Below, piece after piece: positions 46,242 to 55,571 of a stretch of 64,000 bases of DNA. Both the position numbers and the translations under genes were made by a program. The first letter of the stretch is position 1; every line of letters starts with the position of its first letter. The notes under the pieces were generated by a model. It made no database searches and was not told the DNA's origin. It worked only from the letters and a program-made list of their open reading frames with translations. The stretch is from Bacteroidales bacterium (lineage in GTDB: Bacteria; Bacteroidota; Bacteroidia; Bacteroidales; P3), in assembly GCA_024400495.1 (NCBI GenBank), contig JAKSMR010000001.1, positions 124,001 to 188,000 of the forward strand. Direction: 5' to 3'.

Positions 46242-46682
46242 TTAAGCAAGGGGATTCTCACCCGTAACGGTGATACCCATGCTGCGTGCAGTACCGGCAA
46301 CCATGCTCATAGCTGATTCGATAGTGAAGCAGTTGAGGTCAGGCATTTTGGCTTCTGCAATCTGACGTACCTGTTCCCAAGTTACGGAAGCGACCTTTAC
46401 ACGGTTGGGTTCGCCGGAACCTTTCTGTGCTTTGGAGAATTCCTTAAGCTGTACGGCAACAGGGGGAGTCTTTACTACAAAATCAAAGCTCTTGTCGGTG
46501 TAAACAGTGATAATAACGGGCACGATCTTGCCAGCCTTATCCTGAGTACGGGCATTGAACTGCTTGCAGAACTCCATAATGTTCACACCCTTAGCACCCA
46601 GAGCAGGTCCTACAGGAGGAGCGGGGTTTGCTGCACCGCCTTTGATTTGCAGTTTAATCAATCCTGCAACTTCTTTTGCCAT
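46242..46682 (-). CDS. rplK: 50S ribosomal protein L11
   Basis: A 146-residue protein. [20 protein letters not shown] followed by [17 protein letters not shown] is the family signature, and [20 protein letters not shown] is typical of the rRNA-binding domain. It is required for the stringent response and factor binding. It lies 37 bp after nusG. Confidence 0.98.
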   Translation of the reverse strand: MAKEVAGLIKLQIKGGAANPAPPVGPALGAKGVNIMEFCKQFNARTQDKAGKIVPVIITVYTDKSFDFVVKTPPVAVQLKEFSKAQKGSGEPNRVKVASVTWEQVRQIAEAKMPDLNCFTIESAMSMVAGTARSMGITVTGENPLA

Positions 46683-46719
46683 TTGTGATTGTTTAAAAGG
46701 GTTAATTTGTTTTGATTAA

Positions 46720-47289
46720 CTATTCTTTTTCTACCTGGTTGAAGGTAAGCTCCAGAGGAGTCTTGCGGCCGAAGATCTTAACTGTGACAGTAAGTTTCTT
46801 CTTTTCGTCGTTGACTTCTTCCACAACACCAGAGAAGGAGTTGAAGGGTCCGTCGATGACTTTGACCGATTCGCCAACAATGAAGCGCTCTCCCATCGAG
46901 CCGTCAAGCTCAGCCTGCTCATCGATGTTGCCAAGGATGCGGTTGATTTCGGCGGTGCGCATGGGGATGGGCTTGCCATTGTTCTGGCCTTTGGTGCCAC
47001 GTTCGCGCAGGAAATCCAAAACATTGGGGACATTCTGAATAATGGGGATGAGATCCTCGCGCTGGGAGAAGTCAGCCTGTACGAGCACGTAACCGGGGAA
47101 ATAATTGCGTTCTTTGGCAACCTTCTTTCCGTTGCGGACAGTGTAGACTTTCTCGGTGGGGATAAGCACTTGGGGAACGAGATCGGCCAGGCCTCTCTTA
47201 GCGACTTCGCTTTCGATGTACTCCTTGGCTTTCTTCTCTTTTCCGCTAATTGCTCTTACTACATACCATTTATACTGGGATTGTTCCAT
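46720..47289 (-). CDS. nusG: transcription termination/antitermination factor NusG
   Basis: A 189-residue protein. The NGN domain ([20 protein letters not shown]) is joined to a KOW domain ([20 protein letters not shown]). NusG couples RNA polymerase to the ribosome or Rho. [16 protein letters not shown] is the conserved core. It lies between secE and rplK as in most bacteria. Confidence 0.98.
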   Translation of the reverse strand: MEQSQYKWYVVRAISGKEKKAKEYIESEVAKRGLADLVPQVLIPTEKVYTVRNGKKVAKERNYFPGYVLVQADFSQREDLIPIIQNVPNVLDFLRERGTKGQNNGKPIPMRTAEINRILGNIDEQAELDGSMGERFIVGESVKVIDGPFNSFSGVVEEVNDEKKKLTVTVKIFGRKTPLELTFNQVEKE

Positions 47290-47461
47290 TGTTTAAGATA
47301 ACTTGAAAAGAACTGTTTTTGTTTCTTTACACAAACTAAAGGCTGACGACACGTGGTCACAGCACTTATTTTGAGTGAAAGAAAGATATAATTAAGGGAA
47401 AATCAACGGCTAAAACACAGTCTCAAAAGAATTGGGAAGCAAGACTGGTTTTGTTTGCCGT

Positions 47462-47677
47462 TTATCCGATTAATTCGTATATTAAGCCTAAGATACCTTT
47501 CCATACGCCACCCTGGACTCCACATACATAGTCCATGATGAAGATGACGATAGCAAAGATAAGAGCAGCTACAGCAACTACAACGGCGCTGTTCTGCAAT
47601 TCCTTGAATGTAGGCCACGATACTTTGTGCACGAGTTCGTCGTAGCTTTCCTTACAGTAATTACCAAACTTTGACAT
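47462..47677 (-). CDS. secE: preprotein translocase subunit SecE
   Basis: A 71-residue membrane protein with one helix (VVVAVAALIFAIVIFIMDYV). The amphipathic segment YDELVHKVSWPTFKELQNSA carries the conserved VSWPT motif. It clamps SecY in the translocon. It lies 24 bp after tRNA-Trp and 172 bp before nusG; that second gap shows no gene. Confidence 0.96.
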   Translation of the reverse strand: MSKFGNYCKESYDELVHKVSWPTFKELQNSAVVVAVAALIFAIVIFIMDYVCGVQGGVWKGILGLIYELIG

Positions 47678-47701
47678 GTCTTATTCTAAAGTAATTTTGA
47701 T

Positions 47702-47775
47702 TGGCAGGGGCAGAGAGAATCGAACTCCCAACTACGGTTTTGGAGACCGGTATTATACCATTTAACTATGCCCCT
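47702..47775 (-). tRNA. tRNA-Trp (anticodon CCA)
   Basis: On the minus strand it begins AGGGGCATAGTT and ends TGCCCCTGCCA. The anticodon loop is CTCCAAA. The T-arm has GTTCGATTC. It differs from the other tRNAs here in that a 3' CCA is encoded. One mismatch lies at the base of the anticodon stem. Confidence 0.93.
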
Positions 47776-47779
47776 AGGG

Positions 47780-47805
47780 AAGTGCCGGGCCGAAGCTCGG
47801 CACTT
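47780..47805 (-). promoter_or_regulatory. UUCG-tetraloop hairpin between tuf and tRNA-Trp
   Basis: On the minus strand AAGTGCCGAGC pairs over 11 bp with GCCCGGCACTT around the loop TTCG, closed by C-G, an exceptionally stable fold. It ends 4 bp before the 5' end of tRNA-Trp and is not followed by a T-run. It probably protects the tuf 3' end or marks a processing point. Confidence 0.8.
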
Positions 47806-47825
47806 ATCTTAGGTTTTTCTAAATC

Positions 47826-49016
47826 TTAGAGATCAAGAAGTTTGGTTACCTGACCAGAGCCAACGGTACGGCCACCTTCGCGGATAGCGAAACGGAGGTT
47901 CTCGTTGAGAGCGATGTCAGCGATGAGGTCAACAGTGATAGTGAGGTTATCGCCAGGCATTACCATCTCACGACCTTCGGGGAGGTGGATTTCACCGGTA
48001 ACGTCAGTAGTACGGAAGTAGAACTGAGGACGGTAGTTGTTCTTGAAAGGAGTGTGACGGCCACCTTCCTCTTTCTTGAGGATGTAAACGGTAGCTTCGA
48101 ATTTGTTGTGAGGTTTGATGGAACCGGGTTTAGCGATTACCATACCACGACGGATCTCGTCTTTGTCGATACCGCGGAGGAGGAGACCTACGTTATCACC
48201 AGCCATACCTTCGTCAAGGATCTTACGGAACATCTCAACACCGGTAACGGTGGATTTCAGTTTCTCAGCACCCATACCAATGATATCAACGGGGTCGCCA
48301 GTGTGGATGATACCGGTCTCGATACGACCAGTAGCTACGGTACCACGACCGGTGATGGAGAATACGTCCTCGATAGGCATGAGGAAGTCTTTGTCGCAAG
48401 CGCGCTGGGGCTCAGGAATCCAGCTGTCAACAGCTGCCATGAGGTCTTCAACGTTCTTTACGCCGGAAGCTTCGCCATTGAGGCCAGCGAGAGCGGAACC
48501 GCGGATGATGGGGATGTTGTCGCCATCATAGTCATAAGTGGAGAGGAGTTCGCGAACTTCCATTTCAACGAGGTCGAGGAGCTCGGGGTCATCTACGAGG
48601 TCGCACTTGTTGAGGAAAACAACGAGCTGGGGAACACCTACCTGACGAGCGAGGAGGATGTGCTCACGAGTCTGGGGCATAGGACCATCGGTAGCAGCAA
48701 CTACGAGGATAGCACCGTCCATCTGAGCAGCACCAGTAACCATGTTCTTTACGTAGTCAGCGTGACCAGGGCAGTCAACGTGAGCGTAGTGACGAATCTC
48801 GGTCTGATACTCAACGTGAGCAGTATTAATGGTGATACCACGCTCTTTCTCTTCGGGAGCAGAGTCGATGGAGTCGAAAGATTTTACTTCGGAGAGACCT
48901 TTTTCTGCGAGAACTTTAGTAATAGCAGCGGTCAGGGTAGTCTTACCGTGGTCAACGTGGCCGATAGTACCAATGTTAACGTGTGGTTTAGAACGATCAA
49001 ATTTTTCTTTTGCCAT
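47826..49016 (-). CDS. tuf: elongation factor Tu
   Basis: A 396-residue translational GTPase that delivers aminoacyl-tRNA. G1 is [14 protein letters not shown]3 is [13 protein letters not shown]4 is NKCDLVDD and G5 is [10 protein letters not shown]. Three-domain length is normal, ending [13 protein letters not shown]. It stands between four tRNA genes upstream and tRNA-Trp downstream, the ancient tRNA-tufB arrangement. Confidence 0.99.
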   Translation of the reverse strand: MAKEKFDRSKPHVNIGTIGHVDHGKTTLTAAITKVLAEKGLSEVKSFDSIDSAPEEKERGITINTAHVEYQTEIRHYAHVDCPGHADYVKNMVTGAAQMDGAILVVAATDGPMPQTREHILLARQVGVPQLVVFLNKCDLVDDPELLDLVEMEVRELLSTYDYDGDNIPIIRGSALAGLNGEASGVKNVEDLMAAVDSWIPEPQRACDKDFLMPIEDVFSITGRGTVATGRIETGIIHTGDPVDIIGMGAEKLKSTVTGVEMFRKILDEGMAGDNVGLLLRGIDKDEIRRGMVIAKPGSIKPHNKFEATVYILKKEEGGRHTPFKNNYRPQFYFRTTDVTGEIHLPEGREMVMPGDNLTITVDLIADIALNENLRFAIREGGRTVGSGQVTKLLDL

Positions 49017-49152
49017 TTTAATACGTATTAAGTTTAAACAATTTACTTCTTCGCAATCAACGAGGGCAAAATTTCTCTTGTCCTCATTTCAGATTTTTGT
49101 ATTTTCTAGCTTTTTCTTTTGCCTCAAGCCTAAACTTTTGGACAAAAAAAAG

Positions 49153-49225
<73 letters not shown>

Positions 49226-49266
49226 TTCTTTTATTTCTTCGATCCTGTCTCGCTCGAAGAGTTTTG

Positions 49267-49339
49267 AGCGGAAGACGGGGCTCGAACCCGCCACCTATAG
49301 CTTGGAAGGCTATCGCTCTACCAAATGAGCTACTTCCGC
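49267..49339 (-). tRNA. tRNA-Gly (anticodon TCC)
   Basis: On the minus strand it begins GCGGAAGTAGCTC. The anticodon arm is ATAGC-CTTCCAA-GCTAT. The acceptor stem GCGGAAG/CTTCCGC is perfect. No CCA is encoded. Confidence 0.94.
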
Positions 49340-49353
49340 TTCTTAGTAGGTTG

Positions 49354-49435
49354 TGGGGAAGAGTGGACTCGAACCACTGAACTCCGAAGAGGACAGATTT
49401 ACAGTCTGTTGCAATTGCCACTATGCGACTTCCCC
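49354..49435 (-). tRNA. tRNA-Tyr (anticodon GTA)
   Basis: On the minus strand it begins GGGGAAGTCGC. The anticodon arm is ACAGA-CTGTAAA-TCTGT. At 82 nt it has the long variable arm of a class II tRNA. The acceptor stem GGGGAAG/CTTCCCC is perfect. Confidence 0.94.
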
Positions 49436-49474
49436 ATTCTTCTCAACCGACGAAGGTTGGTTTTTGAAGATCCG

Positions 49475-49547
49475 AGCCGATGAAGGGACTCGAACCCCCG
49501 ACAGGCTGATTACAAATCAGCTACTCTACCAACTGAGTTACATCGGC
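49475..49547 (-). tRNA. tRNA-Thr (anticodon TGT)
   Basis: On the minus strand it begins GCCGATGTAACTC. The anticodon arm is GCTGA-TTTGTAA-TCAGC. It is the first transcribed gene of the tRNA-tuf run. No CCA is encoded. Confidence 0.94.
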
Positions 49548-49592
49548 TTTTTACAGCTTTTTCAAACAACTCGTTCTCGTGATTTGAGGTTG

Positions 49593-49624
49593 CAAAAATA
49601 CGCACATTTTTCATACTATCCAAA
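49593..49624 (-). promoter_or_regulatory. promoter of the tRNA-tuf-secE-nusG-rpl-rpo run
   Basis: On the minus strand TTTG (49621-49624) and TATTTTTG (49593-49600) are spaced by 20 bp, a full Bacteroidota consensus. The leader to tRNA-Thr(TGT) would be about 40 nt. Confidence 0.8.
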
Positions 49625-50030
49625 TATTTTTGCATATTTTTTCAATCTTTTTTCTAATCTTGCTGATTATCAACACTAATTTTACAGAACTTTTTTCATC
49701 GCAACTCCTCGATACGGGGGTAAAACCACCGGAATTTCGCACAATTTGCTCCGTTTTTAACAACTTTTCAACAGCCAATGGACCAAAGACACTCTGAATA
49801 TCTTCATAACTATCTCATTTACAAACTATAGAATCAACAACCACATAAGGCTTATTTTGCATCTGAACTTCCATACTATTCTACAACAATCTGATTATCA
49901 TGCACTATTGCTTTTCTCTATATGACTTTCTTTATTCTGTTATCATTTCATCTTTCCCCACCTTTATTGCGGTCAAAGACACTTTTCGCCTACTTCTTTC
50001 GTCCTTGCGATACTCTAGCTCCGCTCTTTT

Positions 50031-50074
50031 GCGACGCTAATGCGACCTTAATGGGACGCTAGAGCGACAGTGAT
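50031..50074 (+). repeat. 11-bp tandem repeat, four units
   Basis: GCGACGCTAAT, GCGACCTTAAT, GGGACGCTAGA, GCGACAGTGAT. Same unit as at 58092. Confidence 0.75.
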
Positions 50075-50262
50075 GCCTGCCTAGACCGCATTTGATCCAT
50101 TTGAAAAACAGATCATTTGGGGAACCAACGATCGTTCTGCCGTTCTTTGCTATTGCACATCGACTTATTAACAACTATTGTACAGCTAACACTTTCCTTT
50201 CCACGCACACGCGCGAACAATATTTTCTATTATGACATAGGAACGATTTCTCTCTCTAGACA

Positions 50263-50296
50263 GAAAAGAGGCTGCGATTCCTCGCAGTCTCTTTTC
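50263..50296 (-). terminator. terminator of metG
   Basis: A 15-bp stem with one G-U pair, GAAAAGAGGCTGCGA (50263-50277) with TCGCAGTCTCTTTTC (50282-50296), 24 bp after the metG stop. Short T-rich sequence follows on both sides. Confidence 0.88.
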
Positions 50297-50320
50297 TTAT
50301 TATGTTCAGGATAGTCCTGT

Positions 50321-52375
50321 TTATCCGATGCTACAACCAGGAGTTACAAGTTGCGAGGGGGTGATGAGGACAAGACGACCATCTTTGTCCTCAGCAGACA
50401 GGATCATACCCTGGCTCTCAATGCCTTTGAGCTTGCGAGGAGCAAAGTTGGCGATGAAGCAGACCTGCTGTCCTACCAGTTTCTCGGGCTCGGGATAATA
50501 TTTGGCGATGCCGCTGACGATGGTGCGAGTTCCCATGGAATCCTCAATCTTGAACTGGAGGAGCTTATCAGCCTTGGGGACCTTAGTGCATTCAAGCACA
50601 GTACCTACGCGGATGTCGACCTTACCAAAATCGTCGAACTCTACTATAGGTTTTACCGCAGCAGGAGCCCAGGCGTTGAGCTCGTTCTGCTTCTTCTTGT
50701 CGGCCAGTTTTTGAATTTGTCCTTCGATAGCAGCATCCTCGATCTTCTCAAACAGCAGCTCAGGCTGGTTGATGAGGTCTCCTTCCTTAAGAAGCTCGGA
50801 ACTTCCAGCAGTTGTCCATCCAGAAGCGCTGAGGTTAAGCATCTTACGCATCTTCTCGGCGCTAAAAGGAAGAAATGGTTCTGCCAGGATGGCGAGGTTA
50901 GCACAAATCTGAAGAGAGAGGTTCAGGACGGTAGCTGCGCGGGTTGCGTCAGTTTTGATGAGTTTCCAAGGTTCGGTCTCTGTGAGATATTTGTTGCCGA
51001 GACGAGCGAGATTCATCATTTCGGAGAGCGCTTCACGGAAGCGATAGGTCTCAATACTGCGACCGATACGCTCGGGGAAAGTCTTCATCTCTTCTATGGT
51101 CTGACGTTCAAGGTCTGTGAGTTCGCCCATGGCGGGAACATGACCTTCGTAGAACTTATGAGTGAGGACAAGTGTTCTGTTGACGAAATTGCCTAAGATG
51201 GCTACCAGCTCGGAGTTGTTCTTCAGCTGGAAATCCTTCCAGGTGAAATCGTTGTCCTTGGTTTCGGGAGCATTGGAGCAGAGGGTGTAACGGAGCACAT
51301 CCTGCTTGCCTGGGAAATCGACGAGATACTCGTGCAACCATACTGCCCAGTTGCGGGAAGTGGAGATCTTGTCGCCTTCGAGGTTGAGGAACTCATTGGC
51401 CGGCACATTATCAGGAAGGATGTAGGACCCTTCGGCATGAAGCATGGCGGGAAATATAATGCAGTGGAAGACGATATTATCCTTACCAATGAAATGAACC
51501 AACTTGGTATCTTTCTGTTTCCACCATTTTTCCCAGTCAGGAGTGTGCTGCTTGGTGAAGGAGATGTAGCCGATAGGTGCGTCAAACCACACATAGAGCA
51601 CCTTGCCGTCGGCACCTTCGACGGGAACTTTCACTCCCCAGTCAAGGTCGCGGGTAACGGCACGAGGCTGCAGGCCGGCATCAATCCAACTCTTACATTG
51701 ACCATAAACGTTTGTCTTCCAATCACCTTTGTGCTGTTCAAGAATCCAATCGCGAAGCCACGGTTCGTCTTGATCGAGAGGAAGATACCAATGTTTGGTC
51801 TCTTTCAGCACAGGAGGATTGCCGCTGAGCGCAGATTTGGGGTTGATGAGGTCGGTAGCGTTAAGGGTAGTACCGCAAGCTTCACATTGGTCTCCATAAG
51901 CACGCTCGTTGCCGCAATGAGGACAAGTTCCCGTAATGTAACGGTCAGCGAGGAAGGTCTTAGCCTCTTCGTCATAGTACTGCTGCGATGTTTTCTCAAT
52001 AAACTTTCCTTCTTCATAGAGTTTCTTGAAATAGTCCGCAGCCAACTCGTGATGGCCGGCGGAAGAGGTGCGGGAATAGATGTCAAACGACACACCCAAC
52101 TCTTTGAAAGAGTCTTTGATGATATTGTGATAGCGATCAACAATATCCTGAGGAGTGCAGCCCTCTTTGCGAGCTTTGATAGTGATGGGAACGCCATGTT
52201 CGTCGCTTCCTCCGATGAAGAGCACGTCTTCTCCATTGGCTCGGAGATAACGAGCATAGATGTCAGCAGGGACATAAACGCCTGCTAGGTGTCCGATATG
52301 AACGGGTCCGTTGGCATACGGAAGCGCCGATGTAATGGTGTAACGAGCAAATTGTTTGTCGTGTTCGGTATACAT
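50321..52375 (-). CDS. metG: methionyl-tRNA synthetase
   Basis: A 684-residue class I synthetase. HIGH appears as [19 protein letters not shown] appears as [13 protein letters not shown]. The zinc knuckle is [18 protein letters not shown]. The C-terminal 110 residues form an appended tRNA-binding (EMAP/Trbp111-like) domain: [20 protein letters not shown] and [18 protein letters not shown]. The start is the ATG encoding [15 protein letters not shown]. It has its own terminator. Confidence 0.98.
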   Translation of the reverse strand: MYTEHDKQFARYTITSALPYANGPVHIGHLAGVYVPADIYARYLRANGEDVLFIGGSDEHGVPITIKARKEGCTPQDIVDRYHNIIKDSFKELGVSFDIYSRTSSAGHHELAADYFKKLYEEGKFIEKTSQQYYDEEAKTFLADRYITGTCPHCGNERAYGDQCEACGTTLNATDLINPKSALSGNPPVLKETKHWYLPLDQDEPWLRDWILEQHKGDWKTNVYGQCKSWIDAGLQPRAVTRDLDWGVKVPVEGADGKVLYVWFDAPIGYISFTKQHTPDWEKWWKQKDTKLVHFIGKDNIVFHCIIFPAMLHAEGSYILPDNVPANEFLNLEGDKISTSRNWAVWLHEYLVDFPGKQDVLRYTLCSNAPETKDNDFTWKDFQLKNNSELVAILGNFVNRTLVLTHKFYEGHVPAMGELTDLERQTIEEMKTFPERIGRSIETYRFREALSEMMNLARLGNKYLTETEPWKLIKTDATRAATVLNLSLQICANLAILAEPFLPFSAEKMRKMLNLSASGWTTAGSSELLKEGDLINQPELLFEKIEDAAIEGQIQKLADKKKQNELNAWAPAAVKPIVEFDDFGKVDIRVGTVLECTKVPKADKLLQFKIEDSMGTRTIVSGIAKYYPEPEKLVGQQVCFIANFAPRKLKGIESQGMILSAEDKDGRLVLITPSQLVTPGCSIG

Positions 52376-52425
52376 AATATCTTGTTTTTGTTTTGATTCA
52401 GAATGACTAAAGAATAAATCTACGG

Positions 52426-53508
52426 TTAGTTGGAATAGGCGTAGTTTTTGGCTACACCATTAGTGGTAACGGTTGTCGGATAGCCGTTATTATTGTAGGT
52501 GTAAGTGTGAGTGACGGAGGCTGCAAGGTCTGTGCTGCGAGGAAATTCTCGGGAAGTGCCTCCTACAATAGGGATAGCGTCGGGAAAGGTAATTGTGATC
52601 TGGTTTTCCAACGTGCCTGTGGTAGTGGCGGTAACGATGTTATTCCTGGAGAGGTTCTCAACGGCAATACCTTCGCCCCAATAGTACCAGATGGGATTGG
52701 GGTTGTTGTCGTAGGTATAGACAATATCGCGCTGAATAGAACTCTCAAGAGGGAAAGGATCGTTACTGATATAGCTAAGAAGATTGCTTATTGATCCGAA
52801 ATTGAAGGCTTCTGCCACCTCGGAGATCGTAGCCGTGGCTTGAACATTTCCCCGGAGCGACTCTTTGACGATGTTGCTACCTTCCCATGTATAGGTGATA
52901 GAGAAATGCTTGTTGCTAATATCAAGTTTGCCCGCGTTCTTTTTAAGGTTCATCAAAGAGAGCATCTCGGTCATCGCCTCAAAAGTCTCCTTGCCGACGA
53001 GTCTGCCTAAAGCGCTCTTGAAGTTTACAACCCCAATGCACATCTGGATGGCATAGTCGTTGCTGAGGACAAGGTCGACCGAAGCGAGACGGTCGCTAGC
53101 ATCGTGCTGGATATTCATCACCACATCTTCCTGCGAGTTGTGGCTGATTTTCATCTGAGTCACAAGATCTCCTCCGTAGGTATAGACTATGCTTTGGTCT
53201 GTGTTCTCTCCCGAGATAGTGACCCCACCAATCATATCGCCGCTATAGGTGAAAGAGGAGGATGTGTTGTCTTTTGCGTTGACTACCGCAGCAAGCTTTG
53301 AAGTGCCCCAGCTCCACGACTGAACGACATTCCCGCCTTCTTTGATGGAGGCGATGCGATAGGTAGGCTTGTAGATTCCTTCGGCAAAGGTGCCTTGAGG
53401 ACCTGTCGTTCCTTGGCTGCTGGAGTCGCCGTCCTTGTCTTTCTTGCACGATACGACGGCAAAAGCCATAAGAGCGCAAAGTAGAAGAGTGATGATACGT
53501 TGGTTCAT
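52426..53508 (-). CDS. lipoprotein of unknown function
   Basis: A 360-residue predicted lipoprotein. The start at 53508 gives [21 protein letters not shown], a signal peptide with lipobox AVVSC; an ATG at 53556 would place 16 residues before it. After a Ser/Gly-rich linker the body has repeated short beta motifs such as [35 protein letters not shown] and [15 protein letters not shown]. This YTY-N-G pattern recalls DUF4595 and RHS-like lipoproteins of Bacteroidota. No catalytic motif is seen. Partner genes are not evident. Confidence 0.75.
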   Translation of the reverse strand: MNQRIITLLLCALMAFAVVSCKKDKDGDSSSQGTTGPQGTFAEGIYKPTYRIASIKEGGNVVQSWSWGTSKLAAVVNAKDNTSSSFTYSGDMIGGVTISGENTDQSIVYTYGGDLVTQMKISHNSQEDVVMNIQHDASDRLASVDLVLSNDYAIQMCIGVVNFKSALGRLVGKETFEAMTEMLSLMNLKKNAGKLDISNKHFSITYTWEGSNIVKESLRGNVQATATISEVAEAFNFGSISNLLSYISNDPFPLESSIQRDIVYTYDNNPNPIWYYWGEGIAVENLSRNNIVTATTTGTLENQITITFPDAIPIVGGTSREFPRSTDLAASVTHTYTYNNNGYPTTVTTNGVAKNYAYSN

Positions 53509-53569
53509 AATATTCTGTGTTTTGGTGTTATTCCTTTGGGTTTGAACAGATGCCACGATGTGATTGACT

Positions 53570-53630
53570 CTAGCATCGCATCAAGGTCGCTATAACCTAG
53601 CATTAAGGTCGCTGCAGACTCGCAGATCTA
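53570..53630 (-). repeat. 11-bp tandem repeat in reverse orientation
   Basis: On the plus strand it reads ATCAAGGTCGC, TATAACCTAGC, ATTAAGGTCGC, TGCAGACTCGC, the reverse complement of the unit at 58092. It lies in the gap between the lipoprotein start and the small coiled-coil gene. Confidence 0.65.
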
Positions 53631-53668
53631 GCTCGCTAGACTCTGCCGATAGTCTGCCACGAGGAGGA

Positions 53669-53881
53669 TTAAAGCGACTCTAGCTGTTTCTTTATCTTCT
53701 CCATCCGCTCGCGGATGCTGGCAATCTGTCCTTCGATGAAGTCTTCGCTATATTTGGCGTCGCAAAAGCCGTTGCCGCGAGCCACATACTCAGGATTCTC
53801 CATATCGCAATCCAGCTCCTCATAGCTGTCGAGCAGCATCTGCAGTTTCTTCAGTTCGTTATTAAGTTCGTCTTTTGTCAT
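53669..53881 (-). CDS. small coiled-coil protein of unknown function
   Basis: A 70-residue protein, LNNELKKLQMLLDSYEELDC at the start and ASIRERMEKIKKQLESL at the end, that looks like two helices around a Gly/Asn-rich turn (EYVARGNGFCDAKYSEDF). It starts 4 bp after the esterase stop, so it is probably translated from the same transcript. No family is recognised. Confidence 0.75.
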   Translation of the reverse strand: MTKDELNNELKKLQMLLDSYEELDCDMENPEYVARGNGFCDAKYSEDFIEGQIASIRERMEKIKKQLESL

Positions 53882-53885
53882 GATT

Positions 53886-55535
53886 CTAAATCTCTGTTTT
53901 GCAAGTGAAACCTATGCCGTTGTCGTAATGTCCCGAAGCCTCAACGATGCGTTGCACGCTAGTTTGAGGCCACACGAGCCAAATCTCCTTCTCGGTCTGG
54001 CGAAGCACAAAAGCACGCGGCACGTTCCATTGCACCTGTTGCACCATAGGATGATCGACGAGGAAATGGCGGGCATCGAATCTATCTTGTTCTATCTTAG
54101 CTTCCCTAGGAACCATCTCGCCATAGAAGAAGGCTGCCATGCTGTCCTGGATGAAGCTGTAGTTCTTCTGGTTCAGACTGCGGTCGGCATTTAGATGAAG
54201 GGCGTGTCCTTCGCCAGCAAACGAATAGAATTTGCAACGCAAGCCGAGTTCCACAGCCTTACGCGAAAGGGCTTTGGAGCCGTACATCTTGTCAAACAAC
54301 GCTTTACCGACCTTGCCGTTTCGTATGTCGGAGAAGGGGAAGCCCTCGTCATAGGGGACTAGCTGGTCGGCGTCGCCATGGAAAGAGACAATATCGGTAC
54401 GGCTGTTCTTCAGATTGTCCAGATCTGTTACCGCGCCCCACATATTGGCCACAGCCCTGAACTTCACGTCGCAGTCTTTGGCATAGGCAATGTCGAGGGC
54501 GATGATGCTTCCGGCGCTGGTTCCGGCAACAAAGAGCATATTGGTGTCGATATGATATTCGGCAGCCCTGCCTTTGAGGAACCGCACAGCATCGAGAGCA
54601 TCCTCGGCAGCATCGAGACCTGTCTTTTGGATCTCCTTCTTGGTGGGCATGAAACCCATACGGTAGTTAGCCGAGGCTGTGACATAACCCATGGAGGCGA
54701 AATGACGGCACCAGCCGGCAATATGAGGCTCAGCCTTGTCGCCCACATAGAAAGCGCCACCATGGAGGAAAAGAATCAAGGGACGTCCGTTCGCAACAGG
54801 AGTCTGGGAGTCTGTTGGGTCGCGGTTCTCTCCCTGAGGCAGATAGATGTCCATAGCCAGACTGACGTCACGCCTCTTCAGGCTCTTAGAGATTCCCGAA
54901 CGGATAATCTTCCCGTAGCCGTCGGCTTCATTACCTGTAAGGGTAGCCCAATAACCTTTCTGAACATTGAACTCCACATCGCGGAAAGTCTCAACACGGA
55001 AAAGTTCCTGCTTGAAACGACGGTCTGTCACTTCGGTATATTCGGGTGCATAATAAGGACGGACGGAGAAGGTGTGGTTTTTGCCAGTCTTCTCTCTCAC
55101 AATATGCTTGCCTCCGTCGAGGCACTCGCGGAATTCCTCTCCTCCCATTTCAAATGCCACTTCCTTCTCTTGCCCGAGAGCCAAGGTGCTGCTATGACGT
55201 CGTGTGGCGAGTTTGAAGGGCTGGGGAACCACACAGTCGCTCCCCTTCTCTACCAGATAGCAGACTCCCTCGATGGCGCTGGAAGAAAGCGCTTCGACCA
55301 CGGCAAAAGCCGTGTCGCTATCATAGACGATCATATAACTTCCTCCGGCTTCGAGGTCGAAACCACCTTCGTAGATGCCGTCTTCGTTGGGAACGAGGCG
55401 CGGTTTTTCTGTGGATTGGTTGTTGGAGGACTCGCCGGAGCCCTTGCCTCTCTGCCATAACAGCCACGCCACAACGCCTCCTGCCACGAGCAGAAGGGCT
55501 GCGATGATGATTATGATGAGAGTTCGTTTTTTCAT
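53886..55535 (-). CDS. membrane-anchored alpha/beta-hydrolase (carboxylesterase/lipase type)
   Basis: A 549-residue protein. An N-terminal signal-anchor (TLIIIIIAALLLVAGGVVAW) precedes an unassigned beta-rich region of about 170 residues and a C-terminal alpha/beta-hydrolase domain. The oxyanion-hole motif is ILFLHGGAFYVGDKAEP and the nucleophile elbow is FVAGTSAGSIIALD. Asp in FHGDADQLVPYDEG and His in FAGEGHALHLNAD complete the triad. This is the HSL/BD-FAE class that includes feruloyl and acetyl-xylan esterases. It lies downstream of the PNGase F-like gene, suggesting joint action on glycoconjugates. Confidence 0.85.
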   Translation of the reverse strand: MKKRTLIIIIIAALLLVAGGVVAWLLWQRGKGSGESSNNQSTEKPRLVPNEDGIYEGGFDLEAGGSYMIVYDSDTAFAVVEALSSSAIEGVCYLVEKGSDCVVPQPFKLATRRHSSTLALGQEKEVAFEMGGEEFRECLDGGKHIVREKTGKNHTFSVRPYYAPEYTEVTDRRFKQELFRVETFRDVEFNVQKGYWATLTGNEADGYGKIIRSGISKSLKRRDVSLAMDIYLPQGENRDPTDSQTPVANGRPLILFLHGGAFYVGDKAEPHIAGWCRHFASMGYVTASANYRMGFMPTKKEIQKTGLDAAEDALDAVRFLKGRAAEYHIDTNMLFVAGTSAGSIIALDIAYAKDCDVKFRAVANMWGAVTDLDNLKNSRTDIVSFHGDADQLVPYDEGFPFSDIRNGKVGKALFDKMYGSKALSRKAVELGLRCKFYSFAGEGHALHLNADRSLNQKNYSFIQDSMAAFFYGEMVPREAKIEQDRFDARHFLVDHPMVQQVQWNVPRAFVLRQTEKEIWLVWPQTSVQRIVEASGHYDNGIGFTCKTEI

Positions 55536-55571
55536 GTCGTCCGACGATTATTGGTTTTTGTTGACGGTTGT

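Larger units (their letters stand above)
49548..50320. other. intergenic region between metG and the tRNA cluster
   Basis: A 773-bp gap holding, from left to right, the tRNA-tuf promoter, AT-rich sequence with no gene, four 11-bp repeat units (50031-50074) and the metG terminator. A 65-residue plus-strand frame at 50117-50314 overlaps the terminator and has no features. Confidence 0.6.
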
